From contig CAKZKQ010000161.1 in the NCBI GenBank assembly GCA_937123825.1, positions 1 to 49,816 on the forward strand: 49,816 nucleotides of DNA. Reading direction: 5' to 3'. The notes beneath the pieces were generated by a model. The model had not been told where the DNA came from. It was given only the letters and a program-made list of their open reading frames with translations, and did not search any database. Below, piece after piece: positions 36,016 through 43,863 of the stretch (position 1 is its first letter; each line of letters opens with the position of its first letter). The position numbers were made by a program, and so were the translations under genes. Source of the stretch: an uncultured Pseudomonadota bacterium (GTDB taxonomy: Bacteria; Myxococcota_A; Bradymonadia; Bradymonadales; GCA-2716585).

Positions 36016-38703
36016 TCAAGTTGCCGATGGCGCTGCATGTCGGTTGAAGATGGAGCGCACCACGCGAAAGCCGGTGTCGTGGTAGCGATGGTCAGGCGTT
36101 TGACGCGTGCGGTTGGCAAGACGCACCGCCCAGGCCACCGATCGGTAGCTGCCGCCGCGCACGACCCTGAAAGTGCCGCGCTCAGGACCGGTGGGATCGA
36201 CACTCAGCCCATTTTCAGGTCGGCTGTACCAGTCCCAGACCCACTCCCAGACATTGCCCAGCGTATCGTAGAGACCCCAGGCGTTGGGGGCCTTGTGTCC
36301 CACCGGGTGAGTGCGCTCCTGGCTGTTGGCGCCGAGCCACGCCACCGCCTCGACTGGCCCGTATGTCGCATCGGGACAACCTGCGCGGGCGGCGGACTCC
36401 CATTCGGCTTCGGTGGGCAGGCGCCAACCGTCGCACGGACCCAAAGAAATCGCCCCATCGCAGGTAAAATCCACGCCGGGCGTGCCGCGAGGGTTTTCCA
36501 GAAAGTAGGCTTCGCTCAAACCTTCACGGCGAGAGAGGGCGTTGCAGAACGCCACGGCGTCAAACCATGAGGCGTTGTCCACTGGGTGCATGGGGTGGCG
36601 AAAGAACGACGCGTTGCCGCCCATGACCTGTGACCATTGTTGCTGCGTCACCGGTCCGCGCCCCACCAAAAGCTCTCCACCAAAGCGCACTGTGCGGATC
36701 ACCTCATCGTCCCCGCGCCCCATTTCATCATGCGGGGAGCCCACCACGCAGGTCCCGGGGAGAAGACGCACAGTCCAGTCGTCAAAAGCGCCCGAGGTGA
36801 CCATGGCGGGCTGGGTGGAGGGCACAAGCACCTTGACGCTCCCGGTTTGTGGGGGCTCAAACTGACCAGAGAGGTCGCCTTGCGGGTCTTCGGCCAGCGT
36901 CTTGGTGGCCTCCTGGAGGGCTTGGAGGAGTTGTTCGGCGTTGGCAAAGCGGTGTTGGGGCTGGCGGTGGGTGGCGCGCTGAATCAAGGCGCCGAGCGGG
37001 CCTGCGAGCGCGGCAGGCGGAATCTTCAGGCGGCCTTCGAGGTGCACCAGCGCGCATGCCCACCAGTGTGGCCCGTTGACGACGGGCTTGCCGGTGAGCA
37101 TTTCGGCCAGGATGAGGCCCATTTGGTAGACGTCCAGCGCGGGGCTGACGTGTTGGTGTTCAAGGTATTCGGGGGCCATGTAACCGGGCGTGCCGACGGA
37201 CTGACCGGTGGCGGTGATGCGCTCGTCGCCCTCGGGGGTGTTTTGCAAAAGAGACGCAATGCCAAAGTCCAGCACGACCAACATCTCGCGCGACTGCAAC
37301 GGGTGCGTCAGAAAGAGGTTGGAGGGCTTCAGGTCGCGATGGACGATGCCTTCTTTGTGGGCAAGGGCGAGCGCTTCAAGGCAGGGCTGGAGGAGTCTGG
37401 CGGCGCGGACAGGGGACATGGGGCCGCGCGCTTGGAGCTCGGCGGCAAGGTCATGGCCGGGCAACATGCTCATGACCAGAAAAGGCCGCCCGTCGTCCAG
37501 CGCGCCAAAGTCATGGACGGTCACCACGGCGGGGTGCTGCAAACGCGCGGCGGCCTGGGCTTCGCGCAAAAATCGCCTCCGAGCGGTGGGATCGGTCGAG
37601 GTGAGCACCTTCACCGCCACGGGCCGACCGATGGGTTTTTGGAGCGCCTCATAGACCTCGCCAAACCCCCCGCCGCCCAGGTGACGCACCACCTGATAGC
37701 GCCCTTTGATCATGCGCCCTGGCGCGATGGCTGCCTCGTCAACGGCATTGGGGGGACCAACGGCCTGCGCCAATTCGGAGTCGAGCGACGCGCCGCGCTT
37801 TGCACAGATGGCCTCCAGAACCACCGACAGCCCCGCCAGCAGCGGCAGGAGCACTTCGGGGCCGTTTTCACCGTCATTCATTCGGGCGTGGGCCATGGCT
37901 GCACCCGTGAGCGCCTCCTGGTGCTGGGATGTGTTGGCTGCGTTGCCTTCGAGCAGAGTATCCAGTCCAGGGCCAATGGGAGACTGAAGGGCGTGCCCAG
38001 CTGCCACCAGCACGGCCACTTCAAAGAGCCTTTGCAGAGGCTGGGGGCGCTGGGCGGGCTCGCACATCAGCACCTGTGACCAGGCTTGCTCCAACCCCAC
38101 CGCCGCGTCTTCATCCAGTGCGCCCAGCGCCGCCGTCAGCAGGTCCTCCAGTGGCCGACAGCTTTTGAGCGCCTCGCTCAGACGGGCGTGGAGGCGTTCG
38201 GCGCGTTTGGGATCGGGTTCACAGATCACCACGCGCTGCACTGTCGAGGGGCCTTGTGCCCAGACGGTCAGCACCTGTGCGCAGGCCTCGATCATCAAAG
38301 ACAGGGGCGCACCTGAAGCGGGCAGCGTCAGGGCGGCGCTGACGCTGCGGCGCCGTTCGGCCTCAAGGAGTGCGCCTGCAAGGGCGCGGCGAAAGGTGCC
38401 AAGGCGCAGGGCGCCATGGGGTGTCTGCGACAGAGCGCTGGCATGAATCACCCAACGGGCCTGAAGCGCGCCTGCGGTGCTGGCCCAGCTCTGACCGGGC
38501 TCCAAAGACTCGGGAGCGGTCTTGAAGGCGGCCTCCAACCGGGCGCCGCCAGCGGCCTTGAGCGCAGCGCTGGCGGGATCATGGTGCCCCAAATGGGGAT
38601 CCTGAAAGGCGATCAAGGCGTCCGCCCCGGTTAACGCGGCGAGTTCGTGTGGGACGACCTGGGCGGACCGTGGACCGATGTGAAGTGATGGGTGCTGGCT
38701 CAT
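36016..38703 (-). CDS. Macro-like / Ser-Thr kinase / FGE-sulfatase fusion protein
   Basis: 895 residues, no membrane helix. Residues about 10-170 resemble a macro domain (LTGADALIAF, GGARLEAAFKTA, LQARWVIHASALS, LTLPASGAP), but the GDIT Asp and NAN Asn that bind ADP-ribose are not conserved. A Hanks kinase follows (about 335-610) with GGGGFGEVYEA, AVKVL, HRDLKPSN near 453, DFG and GTPGYMAPE, so it should be active. Residues about 640-885 are a formylglycine-generating enzyme/sulfatase-modifying domain (WRLPTEAEWESAARAG, LGNVWEWVWDWY, FRVVRGGSY, GFRVVRS), as in some myxobacterial kinases. ATG 38703 follows AAGGAA. Substrates unknown. Confidence 0.85.
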   Translation of the reverse strand: MSQHPSLHIGPRSAQVVPHELAALTGADALIAFQDPHLGHHDPASAALKAAGGARLEAAFKTAPESLEPGQSWASTAGALQARWVIHASALSQTPHGALRLGTFRRALAGALLEAERRRSVSAALTLPASGAPLSLMIEACAQVLTVWAQGPSTVQRVVICEPDPKRAERLHARLSEALKSCRPLEDLLTAALGALDEDAAVGLEQAWSQVLMCEPAQRPQPLQRLFEVAVLVAAGHALQSPIGPGLDTLLEGNAANTSQHQEALTGAAMAHARMNDGENGPEVLLPLLAGLSVVLEAICAKRGASLDSELAQAVGPPNAVDEAAIAPGRMIKGRYQVVRHLGGGGFGEVYEALQKPIGRPVAVKVLTSTDPTARRRFLREAQAAARLQHPAVVTVHDFGALDDGRPFLVMSMLPGHDLAAELQARGPMSPVRAARLLQPCLEALALAHKEGIVHRDLKPSNLFLTHPLQSREMLVVLDFGIASLLQNTPEGDERITATGQSVGTPGYMAPEYLEHQHVSPALDVYQMGLILAEMLTGKPVVNGPHWWACALVHLEGRLKIPPAALAGPLGALIQRATHRQPQHRFANAEQLLQALQEATKTLAEDPQGDLSGQFEPPQTGSVKVLVPSTQPAMVTSGAFDDWTVRLLPGTCVVGSPHDEMGRGDDEVIRTVRFGGELLVGRGPVTQQQWSQVMGGNASFFRHPMHPVDNASWFDAVAFCNALSRREGLSEAYFLENPRGTPGVDFTCDGAISLGPCDGWRLPTEAEWESAARAGCPDATYGPVEAVAWLGANSQERTHPVGHKAPNAWGLYDTLGNVWEWVWDWYSRPENGLSVDPTGPERGTFRVVRGGSYRSVAWAVRLANRTRQTPDHRYHDTGFRVVRSIFNRHAAPSAT

Positions 38704-38793
38704 GCAGGGTTCCTTTCGCGGCTTCGAACCGATAGTCTCACGCCTGACGCCCACAGCCAAAGGGCATTTGGGCGGATAACGACGAGGAGGAGC

Positions 38794-39501
38794 ATGGGCA
38801 CGCTGATTCTGGTGCGACACGGACAGGCCTCTTTTGGGGCGGCGGACTACGATGAACTCTCTGAACTGGGGCATGAACAGTCCCGGCAATTGGGGCGCTG
38901 GTGGGCAGAGCGAGGCTTTGTCCCAGACCAGGTCTATGTGGGCCCCTGCAAACGCCACCGGCAGACCGAGGCGTGCGTGGCCGAGATCTATAAAGACACC
39001 GAGCATGCCTGGCCGCAGGCGGTGGAGTTGACGGACCTGGACGAGTACGACGCCGACCAGCTTCTGCAAAAAGGTCTGCCCGAGCTGCTCCAGCGCCGCC
39101 CGGATCTTCAGCGCGAGTTGGAGCGCTTTCAGGAGCGCGGCCAGGACGCCAACAAAGGCTTCCAACGCGTGTTGGAGGCCGCAGGGCGCGCCTGGGCAAG
39201 GGGTGAGTTGATGGCGCCGGGGCTGCGGACCTGGATGGACTTTCGATTGACGGTGGAGCGCGGCGTGCGGACCATGCTCAAGAAGGCACCCAAAGGGGCA
39301 ACGGTGGTGGCCTTTACCTCGGGGGGGCCGCTGGCTGCTGCGGCGGGGATGTCGCTTGAGTTGGGCAACGAGAAGACGCTCGAGTTGTCCTGGCAGCCCT
39401 ACAATGCGGCGCTGGCGCGCTTTCTCTTTTCATCCTCGGGGCGCTTTACGCTCCAGACCTTCAACACCACCGACCACCTGCGCGACCTGACCCACCGATG
39501 A
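38794..39501 (+). CDS. Histidine phosphatase superfamily protein
   Basis: 235 residues. RHG motif at His9 (LILVRHGQ), Arg in GPCKRHRQTEA and a helical insert. The second catalytic His of the family (usually in a SHGG context) reads FTSGG near 175, i.e. Ser. It may be a subfamily variant or inactive. ATG 38794 is preceded by GAGGAGG. It opens a run of four plus-strand genes whose connection is only positional. Confidence 0.82.
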   Translation: MGTLILVRHGQASFGAADYDELSELGHEQSRQLGRWWAERGFVPDQVYVGPCKRHRQTEACVAEIYKDTEHAWPQAVELTDLDEYDADQLLQKGLPELLQRRPDLQRELERFQERGQDANKGFQRVLEAAGRAWARGELMAPGLRTWMDFRLTVERGVRTMLKKAPKGATVVAFTSGGPLAAAAGMSLELGNEKTLELSWQPYNAALARFLFSSSGRFTLQTFNTTDHLRDLTHR

Positions 39502-39529
39502 GCGCTGCGCAGCCGCAAGAGGACACACC

Positions 39530-40153
39530 ATGCCCATAACACACCGCGTGGTCGTCTGGGACTTTGACGGGGTGCTCAACCGCAACGTCCCTGGCGGCTC
39601 AATGAGTTGGGTGCCGGACCTGCAACGCGACATGAACGTCGATCCCAACGCCTTTGCCCGCGACGCCTGGAGCGGTCGGTGGGATTTGATGGTCACCGGC
39701 CAGGAGGACTCCCGTCAGTTTCTGCTGGGCGTGCTGCAAAACCAAAACGCTCAGGTCGATGTCGACGTCTTCATGCGCTACTGCTTTGACCGCGACGCGC
39801 GGCCCTATGACGAGGTCCTGGCGCTGCTGGGGCGCGTCAATGATGCGGGGGTGCGCTCGGTGATCGCGACCAACAACGACCCCTACCGCTCCAAGTACAT
39901 CTGGGAGACGATGGGCATGGAGCACCGCGTGGATCGGCTCTTTGCCTCGGGGCATCTGGGCGTGATGAAGCCCAATGAGGCCTTTTATCAGAAGGTGCAC
40001 GCGGAACTTGGTGGTGTGGCCAGGGGAGAGGTCTTTTTCATCGACGATCAGCGCAAGAACGTCGATGCCGCCGCCCGCTTTGGGTGGCAGGCGCACTGTT
40101 TTGAGGGCGACGTGGACGGTTTGCGCCAAGCCCTTGGTTTGGAGGAGGTGTGA
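39530..40153 (+). CDS. HAD-superfamily hydrolase
   Basis: 207 residues. Motif I DFDGV (Asp11, Asp13), motif II ATNN near 114, Lys in MKPNEAF and motif IV IDDQRKN. The helical cap is of the C1 type, as in HAD-IA enzymes (YihX/haloacid dehalogenase-like). Small phosphorylated substrate likely but unknown. The stop overlaps the SDR start (TGATG). Confidence 0.87.
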   Translation: MPITHRVVVWDFDGVLNRNVPGGSMSWVPDLQRDMNVDPNAFARDAWSGRWDLMVTGQEDSRQFLLGVLQNQNAQVDVDVFMRYCFDRDARPYDEVLALLGRVNDAGVRSVIATNNDPYRSKYIWETMGMEHRVDRLFASGHLGVMKPNEAFYQKVHAELGGVARGEVFFIDDQRKNVDAAARFGWQAHCFEGDVDGLRQALGLEEV

Positions 40154-41091
40154 TGGGCAACAAATGGAACGCGTCAGCGATGGCGCCGCAGGACGGCAAG
40201 ACCTTCATCGTCACGGGGGCCAACAGCGGCATCGGCTTTGAGGCCGCACGAGAGCTTGCCCGCGCCGGGGCGACCGTGGTCATGGCGTGCCGAAACACGT
40301 CCAAGGGGCAAAAGGCGGCCGATGAAATCGTCTCCCAGTGTGGATCGCAGGCCAAAGTGCAGGTCCAGGCGTTGGATCTGGCCTCGTTGGAGTCGGTGCG
40401 CGGCTTTGCAAAGGCCTTTGGCCAGGAGCACGAGCAGCTCGATGGGTTGATCAACAACGCCGGGGTGATGGCGCTGCCACTGTCCCGCACCGCCGATGGC
40501 TTTGAGATGCAGTTTGGCACCAACCACCTGGGCCACTTTGCGTTGACGGGGTTGTTGATGGACACGCTGGTCAAAACACCGGGGTCGCGGATCGTCAACG
40601 TGGCCAGCCAGGCCCACCGGATGGGCAAGATGAACTTTGGGGACCTCAACTGGGAGCGGCGGCGCTATCTGAAGTGGCCCGCGTACGGTCAAAGCAAGCT
40701 GGCCAACCTGCTCTTCACCGCAGAGCTTGACCGCCGCCTCAAAGCTGGGGGCACCGACACCATCGCAGTGGCCTGCCACCCCGGCTACGCCAGCACCAAC
40801 CTCCAGCTGGCCGGCCCCAGGCAACTCGGCTCGGGGATCCGCGAGAAGTTCTATGGATTGGCCAACAAGGTCCTGGCCCAGGACGCCCTGATGGGCGCGC
40901 TGCCAACGCTCTATGCCGCCACCGCCCAGAACGTGGTGGGCAACGATTACATCGGCCCCGATGGTCCCGGCGAGATGTCGGGATGGCCGGTGAAGGTGGG
41001 GCGGACGGCGGCGGCGCGCGATGCGGCGGCGGCGGTTCGCCTTTGGGAGGCCTCCGAGGCTCTGACACACGTTCACAGCCTCAAGGGTTGA
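40153..41091 (+). CDS. Short-chain dehydrogenase (retinol dehydrogenase / protochlorophyllide reductase-like)
   Basis: 312 residues. Rossmann motif TGANSGIG (about 22-29), NNAGVM, the Ser of the active site in NVASQAH and YGQSKLAN with the catalytic Tyr and Lys. The insert after the Ser and the pattern with HLGHF place it in the RDH/POR-like branch that uses NADP(H). Substrate unknown. ATG 40153 sits one base into the HAD stop, with GGAGGAGGTG upstream. Confidence 0.88.
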   Translation: MGNKWNASAMAPQDGKTFIVTGANSGIGFEAARELARAGATVVMACRNTSKGQKAADEIVSQCGSQAKVQVQALDLASLESVRGFAKAFGQEHEQLDGLINNAGVMALPLSRTADGFEMQFGTNHLGHFALTGLLMDTLVKTPGSRIVNVASQAHRMGKMNFGDLNWERRRYLKWPAYGQSKLANLLFTAELDRRLKAGGTDTIAVACHPGYASTNLQLAGPRQLGSGIREKFYGLANKVLAQDALMGALPTLYAATAQNVVGNDYIGPDGPGEMSGWPVKVGRTAAARDAAAAVRLWEASEALTHVHSLKG

Positions 41092-41117
41092 GGCCAAATC
41101 CAACATAAGGGGGCAAG

Positions 41118-42083
41118 ATGACCACCTACGCCGCCACCATTGATGACGTCCGCGCTGCCGCCGAGCGGATTGCCGGGGCAGCCCACCGCACCCCGGTCTG
41201 GACCTGCTCAGCGCTGGATGAGATGGCCGGGCGCAAGCTCTTTTTCAAGTGTGAGAACCTGCAAAAGGTCGGCGCGTTCAAGTTCCGCGGGGCGTTCAAC
41301 GCTGTGATGAAGCTCAGCGCACAGGAGGCCGCGTGCGGCGTGGTGACCCACAGCTCGGGCAATCACGCCCAGGCGTTGGCGCTGGCCGCCAAGATGCGCG
41401 GCATCACCGCCCACATCGTCATGCCCAGCAATGCGCCCGCCATCAAGCGCCGCGCCGTTGAGGGCTACGGGGCCAACGTCATCATCTGTGAGCCGACCCA
41501 GGAGGCCCGCGCGCGAACCGCCGCCCAGGTTCAGGCCGACACCGGCGCCACCTTCCTGCCCTCCTACAACCATCCGGACATCATCGCCGGTCAGGGCACC
41601 GCGGCGTTGGAGCTCCTGGAGCAGGCCCCTGGGCTGGACGCCATCATTTCTCCGGTGGGCGGCGGCGGGCTGATGTCGGGCACCTGCGTCACCACCCGTG
41701 CGTTGGCACCGCATGTCCGCCTCTTCGCCGCCGAACCGCTGGGGGCCGATGACGCGGCGCAGTCGATGGCCAAAGGCGAGCTTGTGCCGCAGACCGATCC
41801 GCGCACGATCGCCGATGGGCTGCGCACGTCGATGGGGGATTTGACCTGGCCGATCATTCGGGATCATGTCGAGCAGGTGTTGACGGTGACCGAAGAGGAG
41901 ATCGCCGCCACGACTCGGACGATGTGGGAGCGCACCAAGCTGATCGTGGAGCCAAGCGGCGCGGTGGGCGTGGCGGCCGCGCTTGGAGAGGGCTTTAAAG
42001 GGCTTGAAGGGATGGAGCGGGTGGGGATTTTGCTCTCAGGGGGCAACCTGGACCTGGATCACCTGCCCTGGGGCGCATCTTGA
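41118..42083 (+). CDS. PLP-dependent serine racemase / threonine dehydratase-like enzyme
   Basis: 321 residues, fold type II. The Schiff-base Lys is Lys55 (GAFKFRGA). SSGNHAQ binds the substrate carboxylate; GGGGL binds phosphate; LSGGN is near the C-terminus. It lacks the ACT regulatory domain of biosynthetic IlvA, and resembles serine racemase and threo-3-hydroxyaspartate ammonia-lyase. It could racemise or dehydrate Ser or Thr. It ends the four-gene run; a His leader region follows. Confidence 0.87.
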   Translation: MTTYAATIDDVRAAAERIAGAAHRTPVWTCSALDEMAGRKLFFKCENLQKVGAFKFRGAFNAVMKLSAQEAACGVVTHSSGNHAQALALAAKMRGITAHIVMPSNAPAIKRRAVEGYGANVIICEPTQEARARTAAQVQADTGATFLPSYNHPDIIAGQGTAALELLEQAPGLDAIISPVGGGGLMSGTCVTTRALAPHVRLFAAEPLGADDAAQSMAKGELVPQTDPRTIADGLRTSMGDLTWPIIRDHVEQVLTVTEEEIAATTRTMWERTKLIVEPSGAVGVAAALGEGFKGLEGMERVGILLSGGNLDLDHLPWGAS

Positions 42084-42256
42084 GGCTGCATGGCTCGATT
42101 GAGCACCGCCCACCGCACGGTCGCAGCCAAAACTTTTGACTTGCCCAGCGGCTCACAACGCTCCAAACGCTCAAAAAACACCCACTTTACAAACCCAGCA
42201 ATACCGTATTTATCGCACTCGAAAGGTCACTTAGCGATAAAAGCCTAAAAACCTGG

Positions 42257-42284
42257 TTGACACTCAGAAGAGTCGCTTTAGCTT
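42257..42284 (+). promoter_or_regulatory. Candidate promoter of the His leader
   Basis: TTGACA (42257-42262), a 16-base spacer and TAGCTT (42279-42284). The -35 is perfect and the -10 weak (3 of 6). It starts transcription about 35 bases before the leader ATG. Confidence 0.45.
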
Positions 42285-42324
42285 TTGCAGCGACTGAAGA
42301 CTTGAAGGGTTTGAGGATAAAACC

Positions 42325-42399
42325 ATGACGTTCGCCAACTTCCAGCATCATCTCCACCATCTGCATCACCACGATGCACCGGGGAGGTTTATGCGCTGA
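42325..42399 (+). CDS. His-rich leader peptide (attenuator)
   Basis: A 24-codon open frame, too short for normal gene finding. His at residues 8, 9, 11, 12, 14, 15 and 16: seven of nine positions, the rest Leu. This is the hallmark of a histidine attenuator, as in hisL of enteric bacteria. Ribosome stalling here when charged tRNA-His is scarce should leave 42381-42390 free. No good Shine-Dalgarno was identified, though GAGGATAAAACC sits just before the ATG. Confidence 0.85.
   Translation: MTFANFQHHLHHLHHHDAPGRFMR
42381..42390 (+). promoter_or_regulatory. Antiterminator segment
   Basis: GGGGAGGTTT can pair with the 5' arm of the terminator (42427-42436) at nine of ten positions, one of them G-U. 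It overlaps the end of the leader ORF, so a ribosome that reaches the stop at 42397-42399 masks it. One that stalls on the His codons leaves it exposed. Confidence 0.6.
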
Positions 42400-42426
42400 A
42401 GCAGGCAACGCTTTTGGCAGCACCTC

Positions 42427-42460
42427 AAACCCCCTCGGACATCGGCTCCGAGGGGGTTTT
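42427..42460 (+). terminator. Rho-independent terminator of the His attenuator
   Basis: Perfect 13-bp stem, AAACCCCCTCGGA (42427-42439) with TCCGAGGGGGTTT (42447-42459), 7-base loop, then T-rich sequence. It lies between the leader stop and the HisRS-like gene. Confidence 0.85.
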
Positions 42461-42554
42461 GTACTTTTTACCCCCTTTCAAACCCCAAAACACACCGCCG
42501 CACCACCACGGCGCGGCACCACCGACACAAGACACAGATCAGGAGGACAAGACA

Positions 42555-43179
42555 ATGGCTGCTTTCAAGACCCCCAAGGGTGTGCGTTGCTTTAGCGTGG
42601 AGGCGACCCTGCAGCGGAGGTTGCTTCATTGACCGGGTGACGGCCTGGCTCCAGGCCTGGGGTTACCGTCAGGTCGAGGTGCCCACGCTCTTGCAGGCCT
42701 CGCTCTTTGAGTCCAGCACCGAAGGGACCGAAAACCGGTTCTTTGGTGTGGGCAACAAGCTGGCGTTGATGCCCGAGGTGACCAACTACATCCAGGCGGC
42801 AGGCGCCGCGCGGCTGGGCTCGGCAAAGGTCTTCTACGTGGCGCGCTGTTTTCGCGATGAGACCACCACCGACGCCGACCGACTCAGGGAGTTCACCCAG
42901 ATCGGCGTGGAGTTGCTGGGCGACAACGCCCTGGACTGCCGCAAGGTCGTGCGCCGTGACGCACTGCGGCTCTTTAAGGAGCTGATGCCCAACAAAGAAG
43001 ACTGGACCCTCAACGACGGCGTCGCCCGAGGCCTCAACCTCTACGACGACTCCGGCAAAGCCTTCGAGATCGACGCTCGCCAGGGACGCAAACAGCTCCT
43101 CGGCGGCGGCCCCTACGACGGCGGCGCTGGCTGGGCCTTGGGGCTAGAGCGCCTCACCCGCTGTTTGGGGCGGCCCTAA
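42555..43179 (+). CDS. Core-only HisRS/HisZ-like class II synthetase fold protein, interrupted by +1 frameshift
   Basis: About 207 residues if two frames are joined. Frame one starts at ATG 42555 with AGGAGG eight bases upstream and matches the HisRS N-terminus (FKTPKGVRCF, LQRRLL); it stops at TGA 42630-42632. The next frame continues IDRVTAWLQAWGYRQVEVP, then motif 2 (FRDETTTDADRLREFTQ) and motif 3 (GGGPYDGG, GWALGLERL). Skipping one base after CTT (42624-42626) restores the protein. There is no anticodon domain, and the insert between motifs 2 and 3 is much reduced, so it is more HisZ-like or a stand-alone core. Either programmed frameshifting, an indel or an error explains the break. No other his gene follows. 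Confidence 0.75.
42615..42633 (+). promoter_or_regulatory. Candidate programmed +1 frameshift site
   Basis: Codons CGG AGG TTG CTT CAT TGA C. A Shine-Dalgarno-like hexamer, a 3-base spacer and CTT are spaced exactly as in prfB (AGG GGG TAT CTT TGA C). The codon in the A site is CAT (His); stalling there with slip of CTT to TTC gives the frame that encodes the rest of the protein. Confidence 0.45.
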
Positions 43180-43209
43180 CGGCGCCAGGAGCCACAGAAC
43201 TCACTCGCA

Positions 43210-43563
43210 ATAGCGCTGCTATGGCTTCGCTCGTCCTGAGGCCTCTGGGGTGAGTTCAGCCATCTCAGCACAGGCATTGGCGGTTCAGAACGGACATATC
43301 GTTGTCGCAGGTGCTCAACGGGCCGCTGGCCCGCCTGCGCTCCTCTCCTCGATCTGCCCGTCCTGCCCTCGCCACTGCCTGCACTGCTCTGTCTTCTCTC
43401 ACCCCTGACATCCGTTATTGCTCGCCCAAAACTTGCAGCATCCCCTCGTTTTCTTTTTGAAGTGTTTGGTTTTGGCGCCTGGCCAGTGGCGGCTTGAAGG
43501 GCCTTATAGCGCTGCTATGGCTTCGCTCGTTCTGAGGCTGCTGCCGTCCGTTATTGCTCGCCC
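43210..43563. repeat. Pairs of direct repeats in the gap
   Basis: A 33-bp unit beginning ATAGCGCTGCTATGGC occurs at 43210-43242 and 43506-43538 with one mismatch. A second 17-bp unit, TCCGTTATTGCTCGCCC, occurs at 43411-43427 and 43547-43563; each is followed some 20-30 bases on by a TTTCTTTTTGAA-type stretch. The inner TAGC-GCT-GCTA can form a hairpin. Confidence 0.75.
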
Positions 43564-43747
43564 CAAACGCCGTGGGTTCTGTGTGTTTTTCTTTTTGAAA
43601 TGCTTGGGTTTGTGTGGGCCTGAGGCGGCTTGGTGGCCTGTGGGTCATCGCTGAGGGCTTTGGTTGATGAGCATCATTATTGCTTCAAAATAAGCCTGTT
43701 GTCTGTGCTGTGGCTTTGAGGGTTCTGGAGAACTTAAGGGGGCATTG

Positions 43748-43776
43748 TTGACTTCTTGTGTCGGAATAGCTATCTA
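43748..43776 (+). promoter_or_regulatory. Candidate promoter of cysH
   Basis: TTGACT (43748-43753), a 17-base spacer and TATCTA (43771-43776), about 90 bases before the cysH start in AT-rich DNA. The -35 matches five of six; the -10 is weak. Confidence 0.35.
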
Positions 43777-43863
43777 TTTCTTTAGTGAATCGGTGTGGTA
43801 ATTGACCATATTGTTTACTGGTTAACTGTGGAATAGGGCGAAAACCTTGAGGCCTTGAAGATC

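Larger units (their letters stand above)
42084..42554. other. Control region of the HisRS/HisZ-like gene
   Basis: 471 bases. It contains an inverted repeat TTTATCGC / GCGATAAA (42209-42216 and 42234-42241), a promoter-like element (42257-42284), a His-rich leader ORF (42325-42399), an antiterminator segment (42381-42390) and a perfect terminator (42427-42460), then an AGGAGG ribosome site at 42541-42546. Confidence 0.7.
43180..43863. other. Repeat-bearing gap before cysH
   Basis: About 680 bases, increasingly AT-rich. It carries dispersed direct repeats (listed separately) and no supported gene: the two open frames at about 43415-43654 encode the repeats on either strand. A promoter-like element for cysH lies near 43748. 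Confidence 0.5.

Noticed and set aside
36637..38079. 480-codon plus-strand open frame
   Set aside because: Antisense to the kinase fusion gene.
38700..38760. GGTTCGAA-like element on the minus strand, possible tRNA arm
   Set aside because: No acceptor stem, anticodon arm or CCA end could be built around it.
42187..42423. Minus-strand open frame through the His leader
   Set aside because: Antisense to the attenuator; no ribosome site, no family. The leader, terminator and promoter explain the region better.
43415..43654. Open frames on both strands in the repeat gap
   Set aside because: Each translates the DNA repeats; no conserved protein features.
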